In this document: piece after piece, positions 11,764 to 24,200 of the stretch
Position numbering within the stretch: the stretch's first letter is position 1
Layout of the letters: each line of letters opens with the position of its first letter
Assembly: GCA_047495785.1 (NCBI GenBank)
Contig: JBLDXI010000013.1
Location: forward strand, 2,790,001 to 2,854,000
Origin: Lepidodermella squamata
Lineage: Eukaryota > Gastrotricha
Reading direction: 5' to 3'
DNA: 64,000 nt
Notes under the pieces: model-generated
Database searches by the model: none
Told to the model about the DNA's origin: nothing
The model's input: the letters and a program-made list of their open reading frames with translations, nothing else
Program-made: the position numbers and the translations under genes

Positions 11764-14700
11764 GCGGTTTAACCGCGGTCTTTGACGGCGGCTGTGGCAG
11801 CTAAGGCACAGCTCGACCGCCGGGCGAAGGCTGCCGAAGCCTCCTTCCGCCCACGTCGATAATCCCATAAAAGCCGATCGTTATATAATATTTCTAGAAA
11901 AATGTGAAGGAAAACGTTATTTCACCGACTTGTCAAAATTTTGTGATGCGCCGCACTCCGAGGGCATTTAGCGGTGTAACCAATAACAATAATATTGCGC
12001 TTGGGCTCGTGCGCGCACGCGCTTGTGCCGGAACGTTTGCCTCACCAGGGCGCCATGTGAGGCGTGCGTTGTCAGGCGTTTTGTTGCTAACCAAAACAAA
12101 CGCGACACTGCGCAACGTGCGCTTGGTTGTTGTATTAATAGAACAATAAATAAGAAGAAGACAGAGCAATTAGTGGTCAATTATGGCCATCTTGAAGCAT
12201 CTTCTTCAAGTTCACGCTGAGAAAAAACGTTGCAAATCACTGAAGGAGTTCGGCGTTACGCGTCCGTCAAAATCTGGGTGATACGTCACGCAGCGCAAAA
12301 ATTGTACCCGGCTATTAACAAAATTGCTGTCGATGTAATTAAATGGCTATTGTTTGAAAACAAAATGCGAAGTCGTATAAGCTGCGCGCGGTCGAGCGTG
12401 TCATTTTCCTTTCGAGAGGCGACGCTCGAGGCACCGCGCCAGGCGACGGGCGTCGTCAACAAAAATCGACAAGCGACGCGCGAAATTGTTGACCGCAAAA
12501 ATTGCAACGTTACAGCAACAGCGGCAACAACGGCGGAAAAATTAAAAATATAAATAAATACCCTATGTTGTAGGCAAATTGTATATCTTAGACGTCAATT
12601 TTCATCCGGCGCAAAACAATGAACAAAAATGTAGGTAATATGACCAAAAAGATAAACATTACGTTCTGTTCCAATTACTTATTTCGCTGCGTGCTCTCGG
12701 CCAGATTAATTGGCTTTAAGGCGACATTAAGACTCCTTTGCATAACAATGCAGTCTGTGCGCGCCTGTCGCCTGGAGTCTGCGATGGCCGCCGAGCAGCG
12801 CTTTTTACGTTGCACACATTTTGTTGTTCACGCTGCAGTGCTCACGGCACAACAGCACGCGCGTTATTTTGCGTGAAAAAAAGCGCGCAGCTTATAAGCG
12901 CTCTTGAGCTCAGCTTGCTATCTTGCACGACATACTTGTTTCGAACGCCCAAAACAGATTGTAAAGCGAGAGCAAAACACGAGTCCGAAAGTAGCGTTAT
13001 AAATTAAAAAAAATACTTGTTAGCAATGAATTTTTCTCCTGCATTTTACTAATTTTCAGAGAATAATAAAAATAGCAAGCCAATAGCCGAATATAGACAA
13101 AAATTGGCGGAAGCTGTGAAAGCTATCCTTTTTAAATGACTAAAAACAAGAACATTTTTGAGGCGTTCGCGTGACAAAGCGGCATCTATAGAGTTTGGCG
13201 AGGTGCAGAGTATGCTGGTCAGGAACCGCGGCCGGTGTTAACCTAATAAAAATTTTATTTCAAAATGTCGCGTCGAGTCGAGCCCGGCGACAAGTTCGCG
13301 GCTAATAATAACAACAAATAGGCCGTCGCTTCGTCATCATCAGGTGCGACGAAACGAGCAATCATTGTCGTGTATGTTTTTGATCCGCGTGTACAGGCCT
13401 AATGTGTAATGATTATCGCGGCATAATCTTGTTTGCAATTATTGCCTATTCGTTTTCGGGACCCCAGCTGCCTAATCATAACACGGGAAGGGCGAACGTA
13501 ATAAACAATGCGCATCGCAACGAAAAACAACACGGCTAAAGAGTGACCATTGTTTTTAAACAAGTGCCGCCTTCACGTGGCGCCAGGCCAAAGACGCGCG
13601 CGCGCGCGCGCCCTTTTGCGCCTAACTTAATTATTGCTATCTGAGCCGCGTTTTGCCGTTCGACTCGCGCAGAAGTACGTATTACTCAGGTGTTGATTGG
13701 CCCATCGCTCGCACACGCTCGGAGCTAATAATCTTAAACGTGCCAACAATCGCTTTATTATCCTTCGCGCCTTAAACACGCCGAAGCTAAGATGTCCACG
13801 TCGTAAACGAGACATCTAGTTCGAAAAATACAAATACAAACGCCGGAAACCTAAACAAAAGAATGTAATAAAAAATTGATAATTTTTGTAACCTGTAAGG
13901 CTACGACCTGGTATACATAAAACAAATCGATACTACCTAAGATTTCTTAATTATAGCCACTGCTTATTTTCCTAAGGCATAGGGTATCAATGTTGATTTA
14001 CTCTCGTGTCTTTTATCGCCTGTGGCCTAAATAAGTAATATGTACCCTATAGGTATCAAGAGGTGGCAAAATCATTTGGCATAAAATTTCATGCTGAACC
14101 ATGAAAAATGGATCAAAATAGCGACTAACTTCGCAGACCTTTACTCATAAAAGTTAGAAAGTTGTTAAATAGAAAAATGCTTAAACAAGTTGATAAACAA
14201 ATATTGTGCTACACACGAGTTATTTTCAACGGCCATATTTATTTCAACTCCAGCTGTAACGGGAAGCAGGTAATTGAAAAATTGAAGTACACAACTAATT
14301 AATTTTACAGGTGCGAATAAAATTATTAAAAATAATTTGATAAGGGCAGTCCCAATTCGACCAGATAGTTATGCTCGGTGCTATACGGTGTCACTCTGCT
14401 GCGTAGACAGCGTCGGTTTATTTATATATTCTTGACCTTGAATTTCTTGATTTTTCAGCGAGACGCCGCTGTGTCTGCCGCTTGGCTCAGTGCGTATATT
14501 AATGATGCGCCAATTGATGATTCACGCATTTTAACATCAACTCATTTCCAGCCGCCAGGGTCAACAATGCGCATATAAGATTTAGCAGATAAAGGAATAT
14601 ATGAGTATAACAGAGAAAATGACAAAAAATCTATCCCAAAATAGGATTAATTTCCCGCACATCGACGAAGGGGTTTAAACGAGGCAAAAAGTGGTTACTT

Positions 14701-14841
14701 CAAGTGGACACGCTCTGCTGCGCGCGTTACTGCGTGTTAAAAAATAGCCATGAAAACCAATCCCGACGAAGAGGAGTACGAAGAGCAGTAAAATTAAAAA
14801 TCTAAGGGGAAAATATATATTTTAATAATTAGCTTGGTCAA
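11764..14841. promoter_or_regulatory. 3.1-kb intergenic region between divergent sushi genes
   Basis: The minus sushi gene starts at 11763 and the plus sushi gene at 14842, so this region should carry both promoters. The part from about 12.0 to 13.8 kb is CG-richer than its surroundings. No protein family or RNA gene is recognisable; the short ORFs here have no domain-like features. A pure GC alternating run sits at 13594-13611. Confidence 0.45.
13594..13611. repeat. Alternating CG dinucleotide run
   Basis: An 18-bp or so uninterrupted alternating C/G tract. Such runs can adopt Z-DNA and are length-variable. It lies between the two divergent sushi genes. Confidence 0.7.
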
Positions 14842-17800
14842 ATGGGTGACCTGCGCTCGATGGGTATTATTCTGGTTCTAATCGCAGCCATTACAGTTCC
14901 GGCTGCGGTCAATTCGCAAACTCGAGCGCCTCGAGGTAAGAAGTTTTTTTATTGTACCTAAAACAAACAGCATTTGTAAGCAATTAACTAATTGTCTAAA
15001 AAAAAGTTATTTAATGATAACGCTGGTTTTCACAAAAGCAGGATTATAACTTGATTAACGCTAAAATAATAGAAAATCTTCACCCCAGCTCAACGTTGAG
15101 AAGAGCAGGCGCATTTCTGTGTCTCGGTTATAGAAAGTTTCGCGTCTTCCGACTTGAAGGTCGCCGCTATAGGTACCTACTTATCGTTTAGAAGTGACAG
15201 AGCGCGCGACGCAGAACGGGAAGCGATACGTGGGTATGTTCAAGTAGTAATTTTATATGGCTAGCGCGAGCGCGTTGCGAACAGTTAACCGGTTAACCTC
15301 GGTCTTTGTTTTGCTAAAACATTATTGTTATTTACTATTATTATAGCAAAATTCTCTGTCTGGTTTATTTTACTATTATTTTATTTTGACAATAGTTACT
15401 TACATCTACAGCGCGCAACTAGTTGCACAGCTTCATACCGAAAACGTGGAAACAAAATGTCTTTTGACGACACAAAACCGCGCACATATTTATTAGGGGC
15501 ATCGCTCAACTCGCGCAAGAGCTAATTCACGTTCCAACCAGGCAGGTAGAGGTATTAATTTCAAACTTCAGACTAGAGTGCTACTGCCTAGATAGGTAAT
15601 AGGTAGTAAGAATAGCCAAAAGGTGTACATGATGTGTTGTAGTGACCATCAGCGGCATCACGCGAGTAATGACAAGCCATAGCAGCAACTTAAGCAGCAG
15701 CGATGAATGTGAAAGACTTTTTTACGGCGATATACGAGCTCTTTTACTCGAGAGAAGAATAAAGCGTGTATGATTATGAATATATAATAATATTTTAATA
15801 AAAAACTGACAAGTGACCAGTGAAAATTTGATGACACGAAATTAATACTTTTAGCCGCCCGAGAGCACGAACCGGCTGCTCATAATCACAGCCCAGGTGT
15901 GAAGCCTTTCATCACCCACGTATAGGTCAAAACTGACTAACATGCGTACACGAAAGGTTAAATGTTAATTGGTATAATATAAAGTTACCCGGAAATATAT
16001 AAAAAAAAACAAAAAAAAGTTGAAAAAAGCATTAAGTCACTCCAAAATTGTGACTAAGAAAATTTAGGAGGATGAATTTCGGAATTTTCGGTACAGTCCG
16101 AAATATTGAGAAAAAATTGAACATGACTTGAAGAATTTTAAAACTAATGGAATATTAATATATTCAATTACTGTAGTAAATCCGCTTGACAACCTGGACA
16201 CAAACCCATGCGGTCCGATTCCACAGATTGCGAATGCGAAAATGATAGTTGGCTTGACCGCGCCTGTTCAGAACGAAGATGGTCGAGGAATGACGCCATT
16301 GAGGCGTCGAATTTCCTCAATCACGTACAAGTGCAATGAAGGCTTCATCATGAAGGGAAACGAGTCTATCACTTGCAACGAAGAATGGCTGCTATTCACT
16401 GATCTGCCGGTTTGCATCGGTTAGTGTCCGTACCAACTGGTTGCATTGTTAGGAAAAAAATTGAATTTATTTCAGCTAATAACACTTGCGGACCGGCTCC
16501 TGAAATCGATGATGGTGAAGTGGTTTGGCAAACTTTCCTCAACGCTAGTGGCTATGGAGATCAAGCTGGTTATGCCTGCTCGAAAGCTTTCCAGCTTAAT
16601 GGAAGCCCAACCATCACTTGCGGGTTAGACGGTACCTGGTCAGATCTGCCCAACTGCGGAAGTGAGCTTAATCAAAATCGGGCGTTAAATTTTTCAATTT
16701 TTTTTCCAAATTTCCAGCTCCTGTTACCTTCGGCTGCGGAGACCCCCCGGTTATTTCACAAAGTGTTGTTCTTGAGAAATCGTACACTGACGTCCGAAAG
16801 ACGAAAGTTAATGACTACATCGCCCTGGGCTGCGAAACTGGTTATATACTAGTTGGCGGCCCGTCCGTAATTCGATGCAACGGTACCCACTGGCGCAGAG
16901 ACGTTCTACCCAGATGCGAAGCTTGGGCAAGCAACGGCTGCGGACCAGCTCCTTGGGTCGAAAATGCCAAGGTGGTAAAGAAGTCGTTCGTCAACGATTC
17001 ATCCCTGAAGAATGATTTCGTCAGCTATGCCTGCGATCCTGGCTTTTACACCGTCGATGATATTGCCCTGATCTGCTCGGAATCTGGACGTTGGAGCAAG
17101 CTCCCAACTTGCCAAAGTTAGTGGCTGAAAAATGGGTTGTGTAAATTTTATTTCCGCTTTTCCTGCAGAAATTAAGACTTGCGACTACCCGCCTGCTATT
17201 CGACATGGTCGAGTTTACACCAAGGATAACTATACCTATCCGACGCCAGGGGTAAAGGCGACTTATATTTGCTACGGCAACTACAAAATGGTTGGGCAAG
17301 CTTCGGTCCAGTGCAAAGAAGACTACACCTGGACAGCCCCGCCAAAGTGTGAAGAGCAACCGAATACGTTCTGTCCACGTAAGATAAGATTTGATCTCGA
17401 AAATTTGATTTATCCGTGAACTTTGAAATGAACAGCCATTCAACCTGTTCAAAATGCCGTCATCGACCTGACGACTTATGGCTCAGGAGCTTCGGCCAAG
17501 CCTGGAGATTCAGTGATTTTCCGATGCATTGACAAGTACCGCATGATTGGCCCTAAAATCACGCGATGCCTCGTTTCACTCCGCTGGTCCGCTCGGCCGC
17601 TCTGCGTTCCTGATACACCCCCGCAAGCAAATCTCAGGCAGATGAATCTATCAGTTCCGATTGCACCACCATCAACACCCGCACCTCAAACGATATTTTG
17701 CGACGCTCCGCCACTCTTCCTCAACTCAATGCTCATCGGTCAATCATTTGGTATGGCATTGAATTTTTCAGTGAGTTTTTATTCAGCGTTATTTCTAGGC

Positions 17801-20761
17801 CCAAATGCTAGCCCAAAAGCTGGTGATATATTGGTCTATCAATGCGATGATGGCTACGAAAGGGCGAAAGGGTCGGCAACGTCTCTAATCTGCGTCCAAG
17901 GCTCATGGCTGGGAACAATCAGATGTGAACCAAGTAAGAAATAAAACTTTGCCAACAACTAATTATTCCAATAATTTGAATCTTCAGGAGCTGACTCGTG
18001 CATCTCACCACTCTCAGTTCCGAATGCGAAAGTCATCAAGCGCTCATTCAACGGGAATCGAGCTAATCCAGTATGTAAAAATTCTTGTATTGTTGACGAT
18101 TTTTCTTACTTGAAATTAAGGCGAGCACGGTTTCTTACATTTGCACCGATGATTTCACCCCGGCTAATACAAAAGGCGTTGACGACGAGAGCGTGATAAC
18201 TGCCCGGTGCGCAGGTGGCAGGTGGGTTAATTTACCAATTTGCGTGAGACCAGATGCCCAAAAAGGCTTGAGTAAGTCCTCCTAGATCAAAAGGGCCATT
18301 GCTTGATTCCACCTTTTATAAGATTGTGCCGGCGGAGCTCCTGAAGTCAAATTTGCCAAGGTTATTGGCCAGGCTTTCTCCAGCGGCAATGCCGATGGGC
18401 CATTCAATGGCAACGACTATCAATTTTACACCTGCATTGTCAATTACACCCTCGCAGCGAACCTCCTGACCACAAACTTCCAAATCGAGGACGATGAACG
18501 CATACCTCTTCCTATCTTCTCGATAAGCTGTAACGGCGGGGTTTGGGGAGAAGCGCCAGCTTGTGTTTTGAAGCCGCCAAGAGCTGTTACCTGCGGGCCA
18601 ATTCCAGCTTTGCCGAAAAATGTCGTTATTGTTACTGCCGAGGGCGTTGTTGGATCGCCGCCGAATCGCAAGCTATTCAGCAAGGTCGATGATTACCTGC
18701 AACTCGACTGCCAATCTGGTTTTGAGCTCAATGGAACCGACCGTGTGGTTTGCCAGCCCAGTGGTAACTGGAGCGAGGTATGAAACGATTTAAACAAATT
18801 CTTCCGAATTTCCCGATTTTTTCCAGCTCCCGAACTGTATTGCTATAACATGTGGCATGCTGCCCCCAACTCCGGCTGATGCAATGATTTTATTCCAATC
18901 GTTCGGGGTCAATAACATGTCGGCTGTTGGTGACATGGTTCTCTACAAATGCCACAGTGGCTATCGATTGGTCAATCAAACCGACAGGGTCACTTGCCAA
19001 GAGTGAGAATTTTCATTATCTTTATTACTGTCATTTTTACTCGATTTATAGTACTGGAAATTGGACAACACCGGCCCCGATGTGTGAAAGGGTTATCCCG
19101 ACAAGGAGTTCACCGTTACCAGCCGTCAACTGTGACCTGCCTGTTCCTACTCCGACTGATAGTACTATAATATACTCATCGTTCGGCGGTGCCGGCAGCG
19201 ATCCTTATGAACTGCCTAAAGTTGGCGATTTCGTCGTTTTCGGATGCCCGGATGGCTACAGCGTTGTCGGCAATACAACAATCACGTGCCAAGTCGGCGG
19301 TTTCTGGTCGAAAGGCCAACCTTGCATTGTCACTGCTGCGGGCGCATCGGGTGACTTCCGCGGTGGCGTTTTGCGTGGCGTGAGTATTGTTTTTTCTCTT
19401 ACAAATAAGAGTTGCGTGGGGTGGGAATTCTTGACGCATTTTATTTATTTATGTAAACAAGCGAGCATGAAATTCTAGGCTACGGCGTTCTCACTGACGT
19501 AGAATTACTATTAAAAAATACAGTTCTAAGAATAGGATAAGCTATAAACAGGTGAGAATTAGGTGACAAAAATTGTCTACCTTGGCTTTATGATTGCGGG
19601 AATTGTTAACCCTGATTCAAAATGTTTGTACCTTTTTGATATAAATGATTGAGAAAGTTAATGCTGGCCCCAAAGGAGGTGATTAAGGTGTAAAAATTGC
19701 ATAAAAAGCATCATGTTGATTGAATAATAATTTGTTGGTTAATCGTCATCGTTCTAAATTTGCAAACAGTCGCGATGCCTGAAAGGTCTCACAGATACGC
19801 AGCATACGTCATGCATGGACGACTCTCGTGACCTGAAATCATTGAGGCGTAAGGCTACCAATTGAAAATCGCAAATTGCGAGAAAAAATTCCCATCCTTA
19901 GCTGTCAACGTTCTGGAAATTCTCGACCAGCACAACATGTACCGAATGAACGTTACCCCAGCTGCCAAGTCGATGAAAAACATGGTTGGATCTTCCTCTT
20001 TACATTCCTCAGTCCTTTGAAGAAAATTTTGATTTTGCAGAGTTGGGACGACGAATTAGCCCTCACAGCTGAGAGGTGAATTAAAAAATTACAGTTGAGT
20101 AATTAGCCTACTAATATTTGTATCCATAGATGGGCGGCACAATGTACTACGGCGTGAGTTTGAAATTATTGACGATAAGTTCGAATTAATTTCCGCATTT
20201 ACTTCAAGGAATGATGATGGTCGCAATCGAGCTATCCTGTGTTAGTTTTGCTTTACATTATTATTCTTCAATTTATTGCCGCTGTTTTATAACAGCAAAG
20301 GGATGGCGATGGGTTGGGCAAAACATTTTCGCGTCTGGTTACGAATTTTCAGGTTTATTGATTTTTCGCAATGTCCCAAAATAATTTATTCATGCGATTT
20401 AAAGTGACACAGGCCATTAATTCCTGGGCCGAGGAACGCCGTTTTTGGTCGTACGGCATTGGCGCGGCTAAGGCCGGCGAAATGATCGGCCATTACACGC
20501 AAATTATATGGGCCAATTCACTTTACGTCGGTTGCGGCATGGCCAAGTGCGACTCGACGCGAAGCCCACTGTCCAACATCATCGTGTGCAACTACGCTCC
20601 AGGGTAAGCTATAGAGAAAACAACAAATGCCAAGCCTTTTTATCATCATTTTTGTAAACAGCGGTAACACAGCTTTTGTTGGGCAAAATCCGTACGCTAC
20701 GCCTTACGAATTGGCCAATCCTGTACTTCGAGCTCCTACCCCTCCTCCAGCTGCCGGCTGA
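14842..20761 (+). CDS. Secreted sushi-repeat protein with C-terminal CAP/SCP domain
   Basis: ATG at 14842 opens a signal peptide (hydrophobic core about residues 8-22, ending near VNSQT), shortly after an AG that could be a trans-splice acceptor. Exons: 14842-14935, 16177-16419, 16476-16661, 16718-17116, 17169-17378, 17436-17750, 17799-17933, 17991-18070, 18121-18271, 18323-18777, 18827-19002, 19052 to about 19362, then CAP exons 19902-19984, 20041-20075, 20130-20153, 20209-20240, 20296-20352, 20405-20603, 20662-20761. It encodes 12 CCP modules and then a CAP domain. The weak point is the CCP-to-CAP junction. The in-phase donor at 19362 is GTGGCG, while the better-looking donor at 19380 is out of phase, so an extra exon may exist or these may be two genes. 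No signal peptide or ATG was found immediately upstream of the CAP exons, which favours one gene. Confidence 0.7.
19902..20761 (+). other. CAP/SCP (venom-allergen/ASP-like) domain exons
   Basis: Seven exons encode a CAP domain of about 175 residues. Visible CAP elements in order: ILDQHNMYRMNVTP (helix 1), SWDDELALTAERWAAQC, VGQNIFASG, INSWAEERRFW, then HYTQIIWANSLYVGCG and IIVCNYAPGGN, ending in a Pro-rich tail and TGA at 20759-20761. The metal-site His of the HYTQ motif is present. CAP proteins are secreted and expanded in nematodes as ASP/VAL proteins. If the locus is two genes, this is a separate CAP protein lacking a visible signal peptide. Confidence 0.85.
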
Positions 20762-20801
20762 TCAAAATCCTACTTCAATTAGGTTCTATAATAACCTTTT
20801 A

Positions 20802-20807
20802 AATAAA
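20802..20807 (+). terminator. Polyadenylation signal AATAAA
   Basis: AATAAA lies about 41 nt downstream of the TGA of the sushi-CAP gene. No AATAAA was seen between the last CCP exon and the first CAP exon. Confidence 0.6.
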
Positions 20808-23008
20808 GCGTCCGAACAAAAATATATTTTGATGATAACTGGAAGTAACAGCAATTAAATCTTTTTTAGGATAATTTTGGCGGTTTCTTTTGTTTTCATT
20901 TCTTGTAAACAGCAGCGGCGAATGAAAGGAAAAAAAATTTGTACGAATAGCCGTTCTGTGCCTTTTGTAAAAAAAACATGCTCACAAACACGAGAGCGTC
21001 CGACAGTTATTTGACGCAGCATTGACGCAGAAAACGCCGCCGGGTTCAACAGGTGCACATTTCCAAGCTGTAGCCGCTGAAACGAAAGATCTAAATCTCT
21101 TCCTTAGCCAAGTTTTTTCGCCCATATGTGGACTGTTTGATCGAGGGGAAAATTTTTGAATGTTGTTTACGCCAGTAGGCGAGATATACTCCCACGAAAG
21201 GACACGTCTTGTTTTCATTTTTCCTGGAGGTTATTTTTTCAAAGGTTACACGCTCTAAGTGCGCGTTCCCTGCATGACCTTTGGGCTAGCCGCAAGCCTA
21301 GAAAAGGTTAGTGTGTTTTTACGCTAAGATTAGATAATGAGCGCTGACCGCAGAATTTTTTTTTAGTAGCCACCAGCTGGACACGGCTATAAAAGAGTAG
21401 AGTCCGCATTTTCTAGCTCGTTCTAATGCCATTAGTCGTTGTGTGAATGCGGTCGCGCAAAAGGTGACCAGCACCAAAGAGACGCCATCGCGTACAAAAC
21501 CCGAATGAGCGTCGAAATAGAATCACAACACGGCGTTGTTAGCTGCGGAAAAAGGCGTATCTGTGCGCGCGCGGGCCGTATTTTAGGAGCGATAGCTGTG
21601 CGAGCGCGAGCGCGACAAAACTATGCGTGGCGTGGGGACGCCATGCGAACATTTCGCTTTATTACTATTAAGGCGACACATTTATAAATAGCTATAATAA
21701 AGTCTTGTTCTACTTGTTCGCCTGCCTATGCCTTGCGCGCACTATATATATTCATTCACTCTTCAGTTTTCAGCGACCGGTCATGTGAGCCAAATGTACC
21801 CGATGACTTTGCGCGCGAAGACTAAAAGTAGCAGCAGCGAAATATATGTGGACATTTTGGCCAGGGCCGCGCGTGTTTGTCTCTGATGGCTGGTCACAGC
21901 AATATTATCGTTATAATAATAGCAACAACGTGTGGCTTTTGACGCGATGCAAGACCTTTGTAGACACTCTGAACACACTTTTGGTAGTTCTACTAGTAGT
22001 CGACGACGGTCTGTATAACAATAATTATTATAAATAAGCTGCCTATATGTATACATTTTTAACGCGGGCTCAGACGACGTCTCGTAGCCCCTCGTTCGCC
22101 GCCGCCGCGCTTGGACACAATGTTCGGCGGCGCCATGTGTCCCGAGCGCCTCAACACGATCGCCGCATGTTTGTTGGCTACGGCGACATTGGCGGCGGCG
22201 ACATTGGCGGCGACTTCGTTCGAGCCAGAGTGCACATGCTCACGCGCGCGCGGACCTTTGAGGTCATCATGGCGCGATGTGCAGCGTGCAACCGCGGTCA
22301 AAAGTACGCGAGCTCGGAATCTTCGAAGACGCGCATACCCGCATTTCGCTGGATTTCTGCAAACCGGTTATGGTGCATGTCATATCGATAGTAGCGTCTC
22401 TGTATTTGCCATTCGAGCCTTTCGCACTGATCAGCAAAGCGGAAATAGTTGTCCGAAAAGAACTTTTATGAATGCATCTTACGAGTGCAATTTCTTGTCG
22501 CCTACTCACACGCGCACATGTTTTTTGAAGCGCGTTCGAAAGTACGAAAAAACAGAATGCACCGAGTTCGCACTGTTTTGCTATAAATTACCTGGCGTGG
22601 ACTCTTGAAAGCGTGGTCACTTCTTCTTCGTTACAGAAGAAAAAAATCAAATAACCTCATCCTCTTAATTCTGCTCTAAGCGTAAAAAATTCCCTCACTC
22701 TCACTCACTCCCTTTCCATTAAGATTTTTACAAAAAATTGATAGAGAAACTACTGAAGCGATCATCGTGCGTTTTGCCTTGTTTTTTTTTTGCTGACCTC
22801 GAACCTTGTACTTGGTCTGGCAGCAAGATCTTCTCTCGTTAAAAATTAATGCGCGTTTTTGTCGCCTCGTTACAATTTTTTTTCTCCGCCATCCTATGGT
22901 ATAAATTGACCTGAAAATCGCCGGGGTCATCGTCATTCCGCTCTTCTCTAATTTAATAGGCAATTTTATTTTGTCGAGAGAGGCAAAAGCCGATTTTTGT
23001 AATTAATC
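20808..23008. promoter_or_regulatory. Intergenic region upstream of the GST gene
   Basis: No credible gene. A TATAAAAG box occurs at about 21389 and a TATATATA stretch at about 21744, followed by pyrimidine-rich TCAGTT-like initiators; either could serve a distant 5' exon of the GST gene. From 22.08 to 22.30 kb the sequence is GC-rich with a short GGCGACATT-type tandem. ORFs here have no domain character. Confidence 0.35.
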
Positions 23009-24200
23009 ATGAGTTGCATAAGCACTTTGCCATCGACCGTTGTTGCTGATCATCTAGTCGTTCCGCTTAAAGTGGCCACGTTCACAACAACGGCCGTTCA
23101 AGCGCCGGCTAACACCTCATCGGAGCCATTGGAAGGCGCCGGTCGAGCATCGAACAGTTCTGACGACGACGCGATAAGCAGTCTGAATGGTTCGGCTGCA
23201 TCATCTTCGTCAACGTCGCCGTTTAGCAAGAGCGACAAGAACGCGCGCCACTTCATCACGACAGCCAGCGCTGCCGAACTGGCGAATCGCGCCGAACAAC
23301 AGCAAATGACGCTTTACTGGACTTCTGGCTTCGGGTCGCCGCCCTGCATGAGGCTCATGATCGCCATGGCTGAGAAACAGCTTCTCGACAAAGCCGTAAA
23401 AATTCACATAAATCTTCTCGCAGCAGAAAATCGATAGCCCGATATCGAAAAACTCAACCCTCGCATGCAGGTAATTACATTCGAAATTTTAAAAATCTCA
23501 TTAATTAATTAATTAATTAATTTAGGTTCCAATTCTCAAAGTCGGTCACGTTGTCATCTGCGAATCCATGGCCAGTTGCTTATTCATCGAAGACGAGTTC
23601 AAAGATTCGGGAAACATGTTGCTACCCCACAACGCTATGTTGAAAGCCGCCGTTCTTCAACGGTGCATGGAGGCATTGAACTTGGAAACCAAGACTCGCG
23701 ACATTGTGCTACCGCTTCAAAACTGGCTCCCGCCAGAACTTCGCCAACCCGTCGATCCGGTTAGTAAATGTTCAACCCTCTAGTTATTACCGTTTTTTCG
23801 GTTTTTTCACCCCCAAACAATAGATGCGCATCAAGGTGGCGAAGGAAACGTTGGCGAATGAGCTCAACATGTGGGAACGTCATCTCCAAGAGGTATGATT
23901 TATTTATTAACTTGGGTTTTTTTTAATTTTTTTTAATCATTTTAGAACGTGACGAATGAATTTCTCGTTGGTACTAATTTTTCGATGGCCGATTGCGTGT
24001 TTTTCCCGTCGCTAGCGTGGTTGGTCAAGTACGGCCTCGATCTGAGCTGTCGCGGTTGGGAAAATCTGAAACGGTACTACGAAGCCCTGAAGGACCGGCC
24101 GTCAATCGTCGCCAGCTGGCCGCCGACCTGGTCGATGAAATCGCCGATTGGCGAGCTTCGCATGTTCGACGACATTATGCCGTCGCCTGTGTCACCTTAA
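23009..24200 (+). CDS. Rho-class-like glutathione S-transferase with in-frame TAG
   Basis: Four exons (23009-23470, 23526-23759, 23824-23892, 23946-24200) give 338 residues plus an internal TAG at 23435-23437. A Ser-rich extension of about 98 residues precedes the GST fold, which opens MTLYWTSGFGSPPC with the active-site region. It continues through LNPRMQVPIL (cis-Pro), CESMASC, then helical C-domain motifs NEFLVGTNFSMADCVFFP and DRPSIVASWPP. The overall pattern recalls fish and lancelet rho-class GSTs. GSTs conjugate glutathione to electrophiles in the cytosol. The TAG sits between the second beta strand and the LNP motif, with frame and homology intact on both sides. It may be a pseudogene allele, a sequencing error, readthrough, or part of a 42-nt in-frame intron (GTAAAA...GATAG), though that would remove a core strand. 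Confidence 0.8.

Noticed and set aside
19363-19479. Sushi gene ending at TAG 19477-19479
   Set aside because: Possible, but the tail after 19380 is not domain-like, a splice donor precedes it and no AATAAA follows; kept as the main alternative to the CCP-CAP fusion.
22047-22608. Overlapping plus ORFs in the GC-rich upstream region of GST
   Set aside because: Low-complexity, overlapping in several frames, no family resemblance; explained by GC-rich composition.
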